From JAEUMD01 sp050246945 (GTDB lineage: Bacteria > Pseudomonadota > Alphaproteobacteria > Rhizobiales > Hyphomicrobiaceae): DNA of 64,000 nucleotides. A program made the translations under genes and the position numbers. Each line of letters begins with the position of its first letter. Positions within the stretch are counted from its first letter, which is position 1. The notes under the pieces are model-generated. The model saw nothing but the letters and a program-made list of their open reading frames with translations. It was not told where the DNA came from and made no database searches. Positions 8,650 to 17,091 of this stretch are shown piece by piece. The stretch spans positions 62,001 through 126,000 of the forward strand of contig JBFWVC010000012.1 in NCBI GenBank assembly GCA_050246945.1, read 5' to 3'.

Positions 8650-8673
8650 GGGGCGTTCCAGATGGAACGCCCC
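8650..8673 (-). terminator. Perfect 11-bp inverted repeat after arylsulfatase 1
   Basis: GGGGCGTTCCA (8650-8660) is the exact reverse complement of 8663-8673, with only GA between, so in RNA it is about a 9-bp stem with a 6-base loop. It lies 13 bases beyond the sulfatase stop codon on the minus strand. There is no clear U-tract, so it may act as an RNA-stabilising or attenuating hairpin rather than a classical intrinsic terminator. Confidence 0.6.
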
Positions 8674-8685
8674 TCGGGACCAGGA

Positions 8686-10296
8686 TCAGTTGCCGCCCAC
8701 GTTCATGGCCTTGATCTGTTGCTCGAGCGAGTGGAGGCTCCAATCGCCGGGAGTCTGGCTGGGTGGGTAGTCCTTGAGCGTCAAGAGGAACTTGCTTGCG
8801 ACGACCTGCATCGGACCCAATAGGAAGGCGCGGTCGATGTACCAATCCTCGTAGGTGTTGGCGCCGATTTTGGCCTTCTCGAAGGGATCGCGACGCAGAT
8901 TGTAGAGATCGGGCGCACGCAGCTGGACGAAGGGCTCTTTCCAGATCTGGAGCCGGTTCGCGCGGTTCTCGGCATAGACAGCCTTCCAGTCCCCGACGCG
9001 GATGCAGACGACATTTCCACCGTCATCGACATAAATGAACTCCTTGCGGGGCGACTCCTTCGACTTGCCGCTGAGGTAGTCGAGCATGTTGTAGCCATCG
9101 ATGAAGTTCTTGTAGGTGCGGCCGTTCAGCTCCACGCCTTGGAGAAGCTTGTCCTTGATGTCGGGAGCGCCAGCAGCGGCCGCGAAGGTCGGTAGCCAGT
9201 CCTCGTGCGCGACGATGCCATTGAGCGTTACGCCTGCTGGGAATTTGCCAGGCCAACGAACGAACGCCGGCACGCGATAGGCGCCTTCCCAATTCGAGTT
9301 CTTCTCACCGTGGAACGGCGTTGTTCCAGCGTCGGGCCAGGTGTTGTAGTGAGGTCCGTTGTCGGTTGAGTATTGGACGATGGTGTTGTCGGCAATGCCC
9401 AGATCGTCCAGCAGTTTGAGCAGTTCGCCGACCATGGCGTCGTGCTCGACCATTCCATCGTGATACTCGTTCCCGCCGGGGCCGCTGATGCCCGTGTGCG
9501 CCGCCTTCACATGGGTGCGGAAGTGCATCCGGGTTGCGTTCCACCAAGTGAAGAATGGCTTGCCAGCCTCGTGCTGACGCTTGATGAAATCCTTGGCGGC
9601 GGCGAGCGTTTCCTCGTCGACTGTTTCCATGCGCTTCTTCGTCAGAGGCCCGGTATCGGTGCAGCTCTGCCCACCCTTTCCGTCGGCCTTGCACTTGAGC
9701 ACGCCACGCGGACCGAATTGTTCGCGGAAGGTCTTGCCGTTTGCCAGTTTCAGGTTCGCGGGATAGTCGCGGTTTTCCGGCTCCTCTTCGGCATTGAGGT
9801 GGTAGAGATTGCCTAGGAACTCATCGAAGCCATGCATCGTCGGGAGATGCTCGTCGCGGTCGCCCTGATGGTTCTTGCCAAACTGGCCGGTGGCGTATCC
9901 CTGGCTCTTCAGCACGGTGGCCATCGTGACGTCGGTCTTCTGCCAACCCTCCTTGGCAGCGGGCATCCCTACTTTGGTCATCCCGGTGCGCACCGGCACG
10001 GAACCGTTGATGAAGGCCGCTCGTCCAGCCGTGCAGCTTTGCTGGCCATAGTAATCGGTGAAGGCTACGCCCTCCTTGGCGATCCGGTCGATGTTCGGCG
10101 TCTGGTAGCCCATCATGCCGCGGTTGTTATGGCTGAGGTTCCAGGTGCCGATATCATCGCCCCAGATTACGAGAATATTCGGTTTGGCAGTCTGTGCGCC
10201 GGCAGTTGCTGCGCCGAATAAGGTCAACAGAGCAGCTGATGCCAAGTTGCGAACTGCTCTGGATCGAGCAAAACCAACGCATACTGAAAACTCCAT
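8686..10296 (-). CDS. Secreted arylsulfatase (S1 type), CTAGR active-site motif
   Basis: A 536-residue type I sulfatase predicted to hydrolyse a sulfate ester in the periplasm. N-terminal signal peptide about residues 1-35 (ending TAGAQ). The metal site starts with WGDDIG (D47, D48). The formylglycine motif is C88-T-A-G-R92, matching the general (C/S)-x-(P/A)-x-R pattern but with Ala instead of Pro. Further family marks are GKNHQGD, the WWNATRMHFRTH segment and the STDNGPHYNTWPD metal-binding block followed by the lysine of HGEKNSNWEG. GGAGG precedes the ATG by about 9 bases. It is transcribed away from a Crp/Fnr gene across a 124-base divergent gap, so that regulator may control it. No formylglycine-generating enzyme is encoded in this window. 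Substrate unknown. Confidence 0.93.
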   Translation of the reverse strand: MEFSVCVGFARSRAVRNLASAALLTLFGAATAGAQTAKPNILVIWGDDIGTWNLSHNNRGMMGYQTPNIDRIAKEGVAFTDYYGQQSCTAGRAAFINGSVPVRTGMTKVGMPAAKEGWQKTDVTMATVLKSQGYATGQFGKNHQGDRDEHLPTMHGFDEFLGNLYHLNAEEEPENRDYPANLKLANGKTFREQFGPRGVLKCKADGKGGQSCTDTGPLTKKRMETVDEETLAAAKDFIKRQHEAGKPFFTWWNATRMHFRTHVKAAHTGISGPGGNEYHDGMVEHDAMVGELLKLLDDLGIADNTIVQYSTDNGPHYNTWPDAGTTPFHGEKNSNWEGAYRVPAFVRWPGKFPAGVTLNGIVAHEDWLPTFAAAAGAPDIKDKLLQGVELNGRTYKNFIDGYNMLDYLSGKSKESPRKEFIYVDDGGNVVCIRVGDWKAVYAENRANRLQIWKEPFVQLRAPDLYNLRRDPFEKAKIGANTYEDWYIDRAFLLGPMQVVASKFLLTLKDYPPSQTPGDWSLHSLEQQIKAMNVGGN

Positions 10297-10420
10297 CTTC
10301 AGGATCCTCCGTGCAAATCAGCGGGCACTAGAAATACAAAGCGGGAGAAATGTGATATAGGCCGACGTCAATACTCTACGCCAATGCTCGGGGACAGATT
10401 GGAAAGAATGATTCATTTCA

Positions 10421-11089
10421 ATGTCGAAAAGGACCAAGCTCGATGCGCTGGATTCTGTTGGCTGGCTTTCCGCTCAGCCGCCCGGTTTCAAGCAATGGGC
10501 CGGACAGATTGGCCGATGGAAAACATTCAAGAAGGGAGAATTCATATACCACTACGGTGATCCGTCCGATGGGATTTATGGTCTCGAATCTGGTGCGCTG
10601 CAAATAACATTCCCGCTCGTCGCGGAGGAACCCGTCATAATCTACCGAGCTGAGGTCGGGTTCTGGATAGGCGATGCCGCAGAACTCTCCAACACACCAC
10701 GCTTTGTGACACTCATGGCGGCATCGGAGTCGCGGCTTTTACATATACCGAGTTGGTCGATCAGGGTTCTCCTTGCAAACAGCCCTGAACATTGGCGCTC
10801 GTTCTATCAGCTCAGCGCATCGAACGAGCGCTTGGCAGTGACACTGCTGGCTGAGGTTCTTTCGTTAACGGTGAAAGCCCGGGTATGTCGCCGTTTATTG
10901 GCACTCACGAACGGAGACGGCGACGCATCCATCACACAAGACGAACTCGCAAAGCTATTGGGCATCACCCGTCCGACACTGCGGCGTTGCCTCGTCGAAC
11001 TCGAAGCACTTGGTGCGATAAGGACGCGCTATCGCAAACTTCGCGTACTCGATCCGAAAGTGCTCGCCAGCTTTCGGGACGAGCAGTAA
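10421..11089 (+). CDS. Crp/Fnr-family transcription regulator
   Basis: 222 residues. The N-terminal two thirds form a cyclic-nucleotide-binding-type beta roll (FKKGEFIYHYGDPSDGIYGLESGALQI, about 37-64). A C-terminal winged helix has DELAKLLGITRPTLRRCLVELEALGAI (about 172-199). There are no clustered N-terminal cysteines, so a 4Fe-4S Fnr sensor is unlikely; the arginine/glutamate set of true cAMP receptors is not evident either, so the signal is unknown. It is divergent from arylsulfatase 1 and a natural candidate for its regulator. The stop is followed by a gap of about 80 bases with no clear terminator. Confidence 0.85.
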   Translation: MSKRTKLDALDSVGWLSAQPPGFKQWAGQIGRWKTFKKGEFIYHYGDPSDGIYGLESGALQITFPLVAEEPVIIYRAEVGFWIGDAAELSNTPRFVTLMAASESRLLHIPSWSIRVLLANSPEHWRSFYQLSASNERLAVTLLAEVLSLTVKARVCRRLLALTNGDGDASITQDELAKLLGITRPTLRRCLVELEALGAIRTRYRKLRVLDPKVLASFRDEQ

Positions 11090-11166
11090 GATTATTCAGG
11101 AGTATGCATGATCTATGGGGTAGCGCAGTGGGTTGGCGGCGTAGGGTGAATTCCGTCAGGCTCGCT

Positions 11167-12039
11167 TCACGATCGAACAAGGCCGATGCGGCGCAGATGT
11201 GCGCTCGCAAAGAGCAGCATCACGGCGACTTCGACAATGAAGTAGGCGGTGAGGAAGCTCGCGAAAATTGCAAAGTCGGCAGGCGTCAAGATCGCGCCAC
11301 CGAGGAGCAGCGCCACACCGATGTTTCTGGTGCCCGTTTCGAATACCAGGACGGAACGCTGGTCTTCGCTCAGACCGTTGCCGAGTATCCAGCCCAACAA
11401 CATTGCGGAAAGCACGAACAGGGCGGCGCTTATTATTATATCGGAGAGCGCTGCCTCAAGCGTCGAGCGGGTGGACCAAACGGCTAGGGCTAGGATAATT
11501 GCCACGAAGAAACTCGAGATCGTTCGAATTGGGCGGCGGTACTTCGCGGTGGCGGCCGGAATGATGTAGTTCGCCAGCGCCCCGAAGAGGAGAGGGACAA
11601 CCATCATGAGCAGCAACTGCATCATGATTGGCTGAACCAGGATTTTGTGCGTTGAAGTCGCATTGATTGTTGCGATGGGTGCTATCCACAAGAAGGTCGG
11701 GATGGTTGACAGAGAAAGAAGTGTTCCTATTGCCGTGATCGTCGCTGATAAAAGAACGCCACAGCGCGCAAGGTAGCAATAATAGTTGGAGATGCCGCCT
11801 CCCGGGGAGGCGGCGAGGAGCAGCAAGCCCGCGGCGATGACGGGCGCTGGCCGCACAATGGTCTGTATGAGAAGCGCGATGATTGGTAAAACGATTAGAG
11901 GAATCGTTGCGCCGAGGACGAGGGGGCGGGCAGATTTTTGGACTTTCGCTATATCCGTTGCGCTGACTTCGGTCCCCGCAATCAGCATAAGTAGAAAAAG
12001 ACTGATTGGAACACCATACTCGATCAATATTTGCAGCAT
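11167..12039 (-). CDS. BASS-family (bile acid:Na+ symporter-like) transporter
   Basis: 290 residues, almost entirely hydrophobic, with about eight to nine membrane spans. The family signatures are GTEVSATDIAKVQKSARPLVLG near the N-terminus, AASPGGGISNYYCYLARC (the Na+-site region, about 77-94) and ETGTRNIGVALLLG (about 234-247). Relatives move organic anions such as bile acids, pantoate or sulfated steroids with sodium. Given the neighbouring sulfatases, an organosulfate or its desulfated product is an attractive but unproven substrate. An AGGG motif lies about 9 bases before the ATG. The gene is divergent from the cytochrome gene at 12241. Confidence 0.85.
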   Translation of the reverse strand: MLQILIEYGVPISLFLLMLIAGTEVSATDIAKVQKSARPLVLGATIPLIVLPIIALLIQTIVRPAPVIAAGLLLLAASPGGGISNYYCYLARCGVLLSATITAIGTLLSLSTIPTFLWIAPIATINATSTHKILVQPIMMQLLLMMVVPLLFGALANYIIPAATAKYRRPIRTISSFFVAIILALAVWSTRSTLEAALSDIIISAALFVLSAMLLGWILGNGLSEDQRSVLVFETGTRNIGVALLLGGAILTPADFAIFASFLTAYFIVEVAVMLLFASAHLRRIGLVRS

Positions 12040-12240
12040 ACGCTAACACCCTTTTGGTTGTGTGCGCGGGCAGTATCATCAATAAATAAAAGAGAATATC
12101 GTTCGCTACATTTCAGTTACAGGGACGGCTTGTAAAGTGCCATTTGCCCGACGTGTTCAAAGGGCAACTCCCAGATGCGATGCCACTTCTGCAACTGTGT
12201 TCTGCAACAGCGCCCATGCGCACTTTGGATTCGGGGACCA

Positions 12241-14559
12241 ATGTATCGGATCGGATCGCCGGCGGGAGTCATGCTATTTGCTGCTGGCCTGGTCGTCGCG
12301 GCGGCTGCCATGGCTGTGGAAGGCCGCAACGTGTCGGCGTCCGAAAAAGGCGAAGAGGCGAACTTCGTTGGCTCGCGAGCGTGTGCGTCCTGCCATGCAG
12401 GAGAGTACGCCCGGTGGCGTGGCTCCCAGCATCACGCAGCCATGCAAGAAGCCAATGATGAAACCGTGCTCGGAGATTTTACGGGGGCGACCTTCATCAA
12501 AGACGGGGTCGAAAGCACGTTCTTCAGGCGGGAGGGCAAGTACTGGATCAAAACGGAGGGGCCCGACGGCAGGCCAGCGGAATTTGAAGTCCAGTATACC
12601 TTTGGCCTTGCGCCCCTCCAGCAATATCTGATTGCGTTGCCGGGGGGACGATATCAGGCATTTGGCATCGCGTGGGACGCCCGTCCTTTGAAGGATGGTG
12701 GTCAGCGCTGGTTCCACCTCTACCCGGACCAGGTCTTGAAGGCGGGCGATCCGCTGCATTGGACCGGCATCGACCAGAACTGGAACTACCAGTGTGCGTG
12801 GTGTCATTCGACAAACTTGCAGAAGAATTATGACGCGGGAAGCAGAACCTTCCATACGCGTTGGTCAGAAATAAACGTCGGCTGCGAAGCTTGCCACGGC
12901 CCAGCGTCCCGGCACCTGGTCTGGGCCGCCGACCGGGGCAACCCTGGCGCAGACCCTGGAAAGGGCTTCGCTACGAACTTCGACGACCGCCGCAGAGTGA
13001 CTTGGCCAATGGGTCCTGACGGGCAGGCGTTGCGTTCTGAGCCGCGCAAGTCGAGCAAGGAGGTCGACGCCTGCGCCACCTGCCATTCCCGGCGACAGCA
13101 ATTCTCATCGGACAAAGATGCTGCGAGTCGATTGTTCGACGCGTTCCGGCCGTCACTTCTGGAGGCCGGGCTTTATCATTCCGACGGCCAGCAGCGCGAC
13201 GAGGTCTACAAGTACGGCTCGTTCGTCCAGAGCAAGATGTATGCGGCCGGAGTCACCTGCTCCGACTGTCACGATCCACATTCGGGGAAACTGTATAAGA
13301 GCGGCAACGCAGTATGTGGTCAGTGCCATGCTCCGGAAAAATTTGACACGGCCGCTCACCACAACCATCCGCCCGGCGGCAAGGGTGCGCAGTGCACGGC
13401 CTGCCACATGCCCACAACGACCTACATGGGAGTCGACGAGCGTCACGATCACTCGCTGCGCATTCCGCGGCCGGATCGTTCGATTGTTCTCGGCATGCCG
13501 AATGCTTGCAACAATTGCCACAGCGACAAGTCTGCGCAGTGGGCGCGCGACGCAATACGGACCTGGTTCCCTTCTCCCAAGCCTGGCGCACAGGATTTTG
13601 CGGAAGCGTTTGACTTGGGGGACCGGCGAGCCCCAGGTGCCCAACAGGCCTTGGCAAAGATTGCGTTGGAACCTGCGCAGTCAAGTATCGCGCGCGCCAG
13701 CGCTCTCGCACGTTTGCGCAATTTCCCGTCGCCATATTCGCTCGAAACGGCGACCAAGTCTCTCGCCAGCGACGCACCATTGGTGCGGATGGCGGCGATT
13801 TCGATCATCGCCGGCGCCGACGAAGCGACGCGCCGCTCGCTCCTGGTACCACTTATGGGCGACCACTGGAGGCTTGTGCGAATGGAGGCGGCCAGAGCGT
13901 TGGCGGGAGCGGCAGAGGCGGGACTGCTTGACAAGGAGCGTGCTGCTTTTGAAAAAGCTCTGGGCGAGTATGTGGCAGGCCAGCTTTTCAATGCCGAGCG
14001 CCCCGAGTCGCACATGAACCTGGGCAATCTATATCTTGATCAGGGCAAGCCGGATGCGGCCCGAGCATCGTTTCAAGCCGCGGTCGAGTTGGACAAGAGT
14101 TTCGTTGCGTCTCGCATTGCGCTGGCAGAGTTGGAACGCTCCTCGGGCGATGAGATGGCCGCAATGAAAATTCTGCATGAGGCTCTGGCAGACAATCCAA
14201 AATCCGCGGCCGCCGAGCATGCGCTTGGTCTCTCCCTCATTCGACAAAAGCGGATAATTGAGGCGATGGATTACCTCGCAAAGGCGGTTGAACACGCGCC
14301 CGATGAAGCACGCTTCGCATATGTCATGGCGATAGCGCTTCACGACACGGGCAAGCCGCGCGAGGCTGTTGACGTGCTAAAGTCTGCGCTCATCCGAAAT
14401 CCCTATAGCCGTGATTTGCTTTCGACGCTTGTTTCATACGAATTGGAAGCAGGGAATTTGACAGCCGCCCTGGAGCGTGCGGAGCTTCTCGATCAATTGG
14501 AGCCCAACAGTCCGGCAATTGCCAGGCTCCTGGCTCACTTGCGTAAGCGGATGCACTAG
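12241..14559 (+). CDS. Periplasmic octaheme cytochrome c with HEAT and TPR repeats
   Basis: 772 residues from ATG 12241 (GGGG just upstream; signal peptide about residues 1-30). Eight CxxCH heme motifs: CASCH 48, CAWCH 185, CEACH 215, CATCH 278, CSDCH 340, CGQCH 359, CTACH 385 and CNNCH 423. After about residue 460 come alanine-rich helical repeats that look HEAT-like (VRMAAISIIAGADEATRR, LVRMEAARALAGAAE). From about 590 to the end there are at least five TPR units (SHMNLGNLYLDQGKPDAARASF is the first). I infer electron transfer in the periplasm with the TPR tail recruiting a partner; the redox partner is unknown. The stop codon TAG is supplied by the terminal repeat of element A3. No quinol oxidase or reductase subunit is adjacent. 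Confidence 0.9.
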   Translation: MYRIGSPAGVMLFAAGLVVAAAAMAVEGRNVSASEKGEEANFVGSRACASCHAGEYARWRGSQHHAAMQEANDETVLGDFTGATFIKDGVESTFFRREGKYWIKTEGPDGRPAEFEVQYTFGLAPLQQYLIALPGGRYQAFGIAWDARPLKDGGQRWFHLYPDQVLKAGDPLHWTGIDQNWNYQCAWCHSTNLQKNYDAGSRTFHTRWSEINVGCEACHGPASRHLVWAADRGNPGADPGKGFATNFDDRRRVTWPMGPDGQALRSEPRKSSKEVDACATCHSRRQQFSSDKDAASRLFDAFRPSLLEAGLYHSDGQQRDEVYKYGSFVQSKMYAAGVTCSDCHDPHSGKLYKSGNAVCGQCHAPEKFDTAAHHNHPPGGKGAQCTACHMPTTTYMGVDERHDHSLRIPRPDRSIVLGMPNACNNCHSDKSAQWARDAIRTWFPSPKPGAQDFAEAFDLGDRRAPGAQQALAKIALEPAQSSIARASALARLRNFPSPYSLETATKSLASDAPLVRMAAISIIAGADEATRRSLLVPLMGDHWRLVRMEAARALAGAAEAGLLDKERAAFEKALGEYVAGQLFNAERPESHMNLGNLYLDQGKPDAARASFQAAVELDKSFVASRIALAELERSSGDEMAAMKILHEALADNPKSAAAEHALGLSLIRQKRIIEAMDYLAKAVEHAPDEARFAYVMAIALHDTGKPREAVDVLKSALIRNPYSRDLLSTLVSYELEAGNLTAALERAELLDQLEPNSPAIARLLAHLRKRMH

Positions 14560-14699
14560 AGTTCCGACGCTGGTGCTTGATTTCCTGTCGGGCTCCAGCG
14601 TCTCAGGCCGGAGCACTGGCAGTTCTCCTTTTGGTGTTCTGAATTCATTGACGTTCGCCGACCTTCGCCCGGCAATCAAACGTAAGATCCAGAAGACTT
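14556..14699 (-). mobile_element. MITE-like dual-hairpin repeat family A, copy A3 (inverted)
   Basis: Reverse-oriented and more diverged copy of the element at 6046 and 28633. The left end CTAGAGTTCC matches the right end of the other copies, and the core GACCTTCGCCCGGCAATCAAACG matches the reverse complement of their first hairpin. The TAG at 14557-14559 inside the left end is the stop codon of the octaheme cytochrome. The two stems here are weaker because of substitutions, suggesting an older insertion. Confidence 0.75.
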
Positions 14700-14767
14700 G
14701 GCGGTATTGTATCGACTGCGCGATTTGAGGTCTGGTGCTCTACAGCCGGATGCCTTTGGAGCCGCAC

Positions 14768-15598
14768 ATGGAATTATTGGCAGAACTTGCAGCATGGAGC
14801 GTCCTCGCATTTTGCCTGCTCTTGTTTGCAAGCCAGTGGCTTGTTCTCCAGCTTGGCCGCAAGCTCGGCGTATGGCAACGAACAGCCCGGGGTACCGGTG
14901 AAGCGGAAGGTGTTGCGGTCGTTGTTGGCGGCTTGCTCGGACTGCTTGCCTTCATATTGGCGCTTACACTTTCCTATAGCAGCACGCGTTTTGATGAGCG
15001 CAGGGCGGGTGCGCTGGCCGAGGCCAACGCCATTGGTACGGCGTGGCTCCGGGCGCAGGCAATCGATCATCCACGAAGCCGCGAGATCGCAAAGCAGCTC
15101 GAAACCTACGTGCACGTCCGCAAGGAATTCATGTTGGCGCCGCGAAACTCGCCAACTCTGAGTGAACTAAGTGAGCGCAGCGCTGGACTGCAATCCGGGA
15201 TGTGGAAGCACATTTCCGCCATTGTGCACGAGCGTCAGGATCCGGTCGTTGCAGCGCTCATGGCTTCAATTAACGACGTGTTCGACACGAGTGCCGCTGA
15301 GCAATTTGCCTTCGAAGCGTTGCTGGCGCCCCAGTTGTTCTGGCTGTTGATCATCTTGGCGCTCATCTCAATGGCGGCACTTGGCTATCAGCTGGGCTTA
15401 AAGGGCCAGAAGACGTTTGTCCTGACCTTGGGGCTGGTGGCCGTGTGGACCGCGGTAATCATGGTGATCCTCGATTTGAGCGCGCCACGTGCCGGCACCT
15501 TCCGCACCGACCTTTCCATTTATGATCGAACTCTGGAAGGGTTCAAAGGTGAGGTGTCCGACTCGCCAATGCCTTCGTCGGAAAAGGACGTGAAGTAA
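14768..15598 (+). CDS. Membrane protein of the DUF4239 (bestrophin-like) type
   Basis: About 276 residues with four hydrophobic segments: AAWSVLAFCLLLFASQWLVLQL near the N-terminus, VAVVVGGLLGLLAFILALTLSYSS, then after a long soluble helical domain LLAPQLFWLLIILALISMAALGY and TFVLTLGLVAVWTAVIMVILDL. RFDERRAGALAEANAIGTAWLRA after the second span is characteristic of the DUF4239 group. ATG 14768 is chosen because GGAG sits 7 bases upstream; ATG 14750 and 14735 are also in frame. It follows the repeat A3 directly. Function unknown. Confidence 0.75.
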   Translation: MELLAELAAWSVLAFCLLLFASQWLVLQLGRKLGVWQRTARGTGEAEGVAVVVGGLLGLLAFILALTLSYSSTRFDERRAGALAEANAIGTAWLRAQAIDHPRSREIAKQLETYVHVRKEFMLAPRNSPTLSELSERSAGLQSGMWKHISAIVHERQDPVVAALMASINDVFDTSAAEQFAFEALLAPQLFWLLIILALISMAALGYQLGLKGQKTFVLTLGLVAVWTAVIMVILDLSAPRAGTFRTDLSIYDRTLEGFKGEVSDSPMPSSEKDVK

Positions 15599-15714
15599 TG
15601 CGCAAGCGGGCGGCCGTCTACGCCGTCAATTCTATATGTGTTGCGAGGGGGCCCGGTAGTTTCGACACAACTCGCACCCTGGACGCTGCATCGTCAGTCG
15701 CGTGGGGCGGCTCC

Positions 15715-16728
15715 TCACTTGCCCCGCCTGAGGCGATCGCGCCATTGTTGGGGGCTGATGCCGGCCCACGTTCGGAAGGCCCGTGAGAAGGCATTCGGAT
15801 CCTTGTAGCCCAGCCTGCCGGCTATCGAGGCGACGGGGAGCTCTGTGTACTCGAGCAGTTGTTCTGCCAGTTCGGAGCGCGTCCGCTGAACAAGATCATG
15901 CAGTTGCTTCCCCTCCTTGGCCAATCGCCGTCGAAGTGTACGCTCATTGAGGCCGAACAAACTGCAGACATCGTCCGTCGAATAATTGCTCCCGAGGAGC
16001 ATTTGGTGAAGCACTTCCTGCAATTGCTCCCCCAAGGTCATTTTCGATTTGGCCTCTTCGTCCAGCGCTCGTGAGAGCAGTCGGTACAAGAATGGGTCAG
16101 CCCCCTCGACCGGCAATTCAAGATAACGCGAAGCAAAAGCGACGCCTGATACTTCGGCATCGAACTGCACTGGTGCTCGGAATAGCCGTCTATATGGCTT
16201 CGTGTCGGAGGGCTTGCGATAAGCGAACTGCACGCTCCGTGCGTTCCAGCTTGGGCCGCAGAGCTCCTGTAAAATGCGATACGCGATTGTAATAGAAACA
16301 TCATAAATCTGCGGGATTCCCGGAGTTTCGCGGCTGTAGACCGAGTACCCCAAAAAGGTGCTCGAAGAGGCCGGTGTCTTGAAGATCGGCACAGCACCTC
16401 TGTCGTGCCAGTGCAGGTTGAGGACAAGGCTCCGCAGCGCATCGCCAACTGAAGCAGAATTGCGCAGCAGGTGGCCCAGGGCGCCGAAGTTGCGGAGTTC
16501 AAAGCACTCGCCCAGTAACAATCCAAAGTGCTTGCACTTTGTCTGCTCAACGCAAGCAACCAACAGGCGCCCGGCGTCTGCGAGGGGCAGACGGTTCTCC
16601 GGATCTGAAAAGACCTGAAGATCAACCTGCGCGGTCGCGAAGACCTTGCGTGGGCGGTGTCCAAGATCTCTTAAGAGTGCGGGAAGCTTGATGATAGGTG
16701 CGACACTGATCTCGCCGAACTTGCTCAT
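15715..16728 (-). CDS. AraC-family transcription regulator (OruR/arabinose-binding-like N-domain)
   Basis: About 337 residues. The N-terminal domain (about 15-210: ALLRDLGHRPRKVF, CKHFGLLLGE, GALGHLLRNSASVGDALRSL, RRLFRAPVQFDAE...VAFASRYLELP) is the pattern of PF12625-type AraC regulators such as OruR. The C-terminal double HTH (about 235-330) contains VCSLFGLNERTLRRRLAKEGK, LPVASIAGRLGYKDPNAFSRAFRTWAGISPQQWR. ATG 16728 starts the conserved part; an earlier Met at 16836 would add 36 basic residues without family support. The gene is divergent from arylsulfatase 2 (363-base gap), so I infer it controls that gene and responds to a small hydrophobic ligand. Confidence 0.88.
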   Translation of the reverse strand: MSKFGEISVAPIIKLPALLRDLGHRPRKVFATAQVDLQVFSDPENRLPLADAGRLLVACVEQTKCKHFGLLLGECFELRNFGALGHLLRNSASVGDALRSLVLNLHWHDRGAVPIFKTPASSSTFLGYSVYSRETPGIPQIYDVSITIAYRILQELCGPSWNARSVQFAYRKPSDTKPYRRLFRAPVQFDAEVSGVAFASRYLELPVEGADPFLYRLLSRALDEEAKSKMTLGEQLQEVLHQMLLGSNYSTDDVCSLFGLNERTLRRRLAKEGKQLHDLVQRTRSELAEQLLEYTELPVASIAGRLGYKDPNAFSRAFRTWAGISPQQWRDRLRRGK

Positions 16729-17091
16729 GCCGCCATCGAGCCAGCGCGGGCGTTGAGAGCGGCGCATTCTGGATCGAGATTTTGTGCCGGTCACACCTTG
16801 TGGTGGCATCTTCAGTGCCCTGCGCGAAGGTGGCAATTTCGATCCAAAATGTCCGAAACTGCAAGGTCGTATTATTCAGTTTCATGATAGCAGTATTGTG
16901 CAGCGCCCGAAATGGGACCGTCACAGAAAATATTGCCGCCGCACTGAATTGAGTGCGCAGAAATTCCGACCGTCGTTGTTTGGTTTTATTTTTGGATTTT
17001 GACTCTGCCATCGGCAACGAGGGGCGCTCCGAGGGACGGGCCCGCGCGGCGATGGTGAGACAAGAGACCCTCATTGCCGGAGACCAGTGCC
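16729..17091. promoter_or_regulatory. Divergent control region between araC-type regulator and arylsulfatase 2
   Basis: 363 bases between opposite-facing genes. The centre (about 16870-16960) is A/T-rich (GTATTATTCAGTTTCATGATAG, AAAATATTG), unlike the flanks. It must carry both promoters and is the obvious place for the AraC operator. I cannot define exact boxes by eye. Confidence 0.45.
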
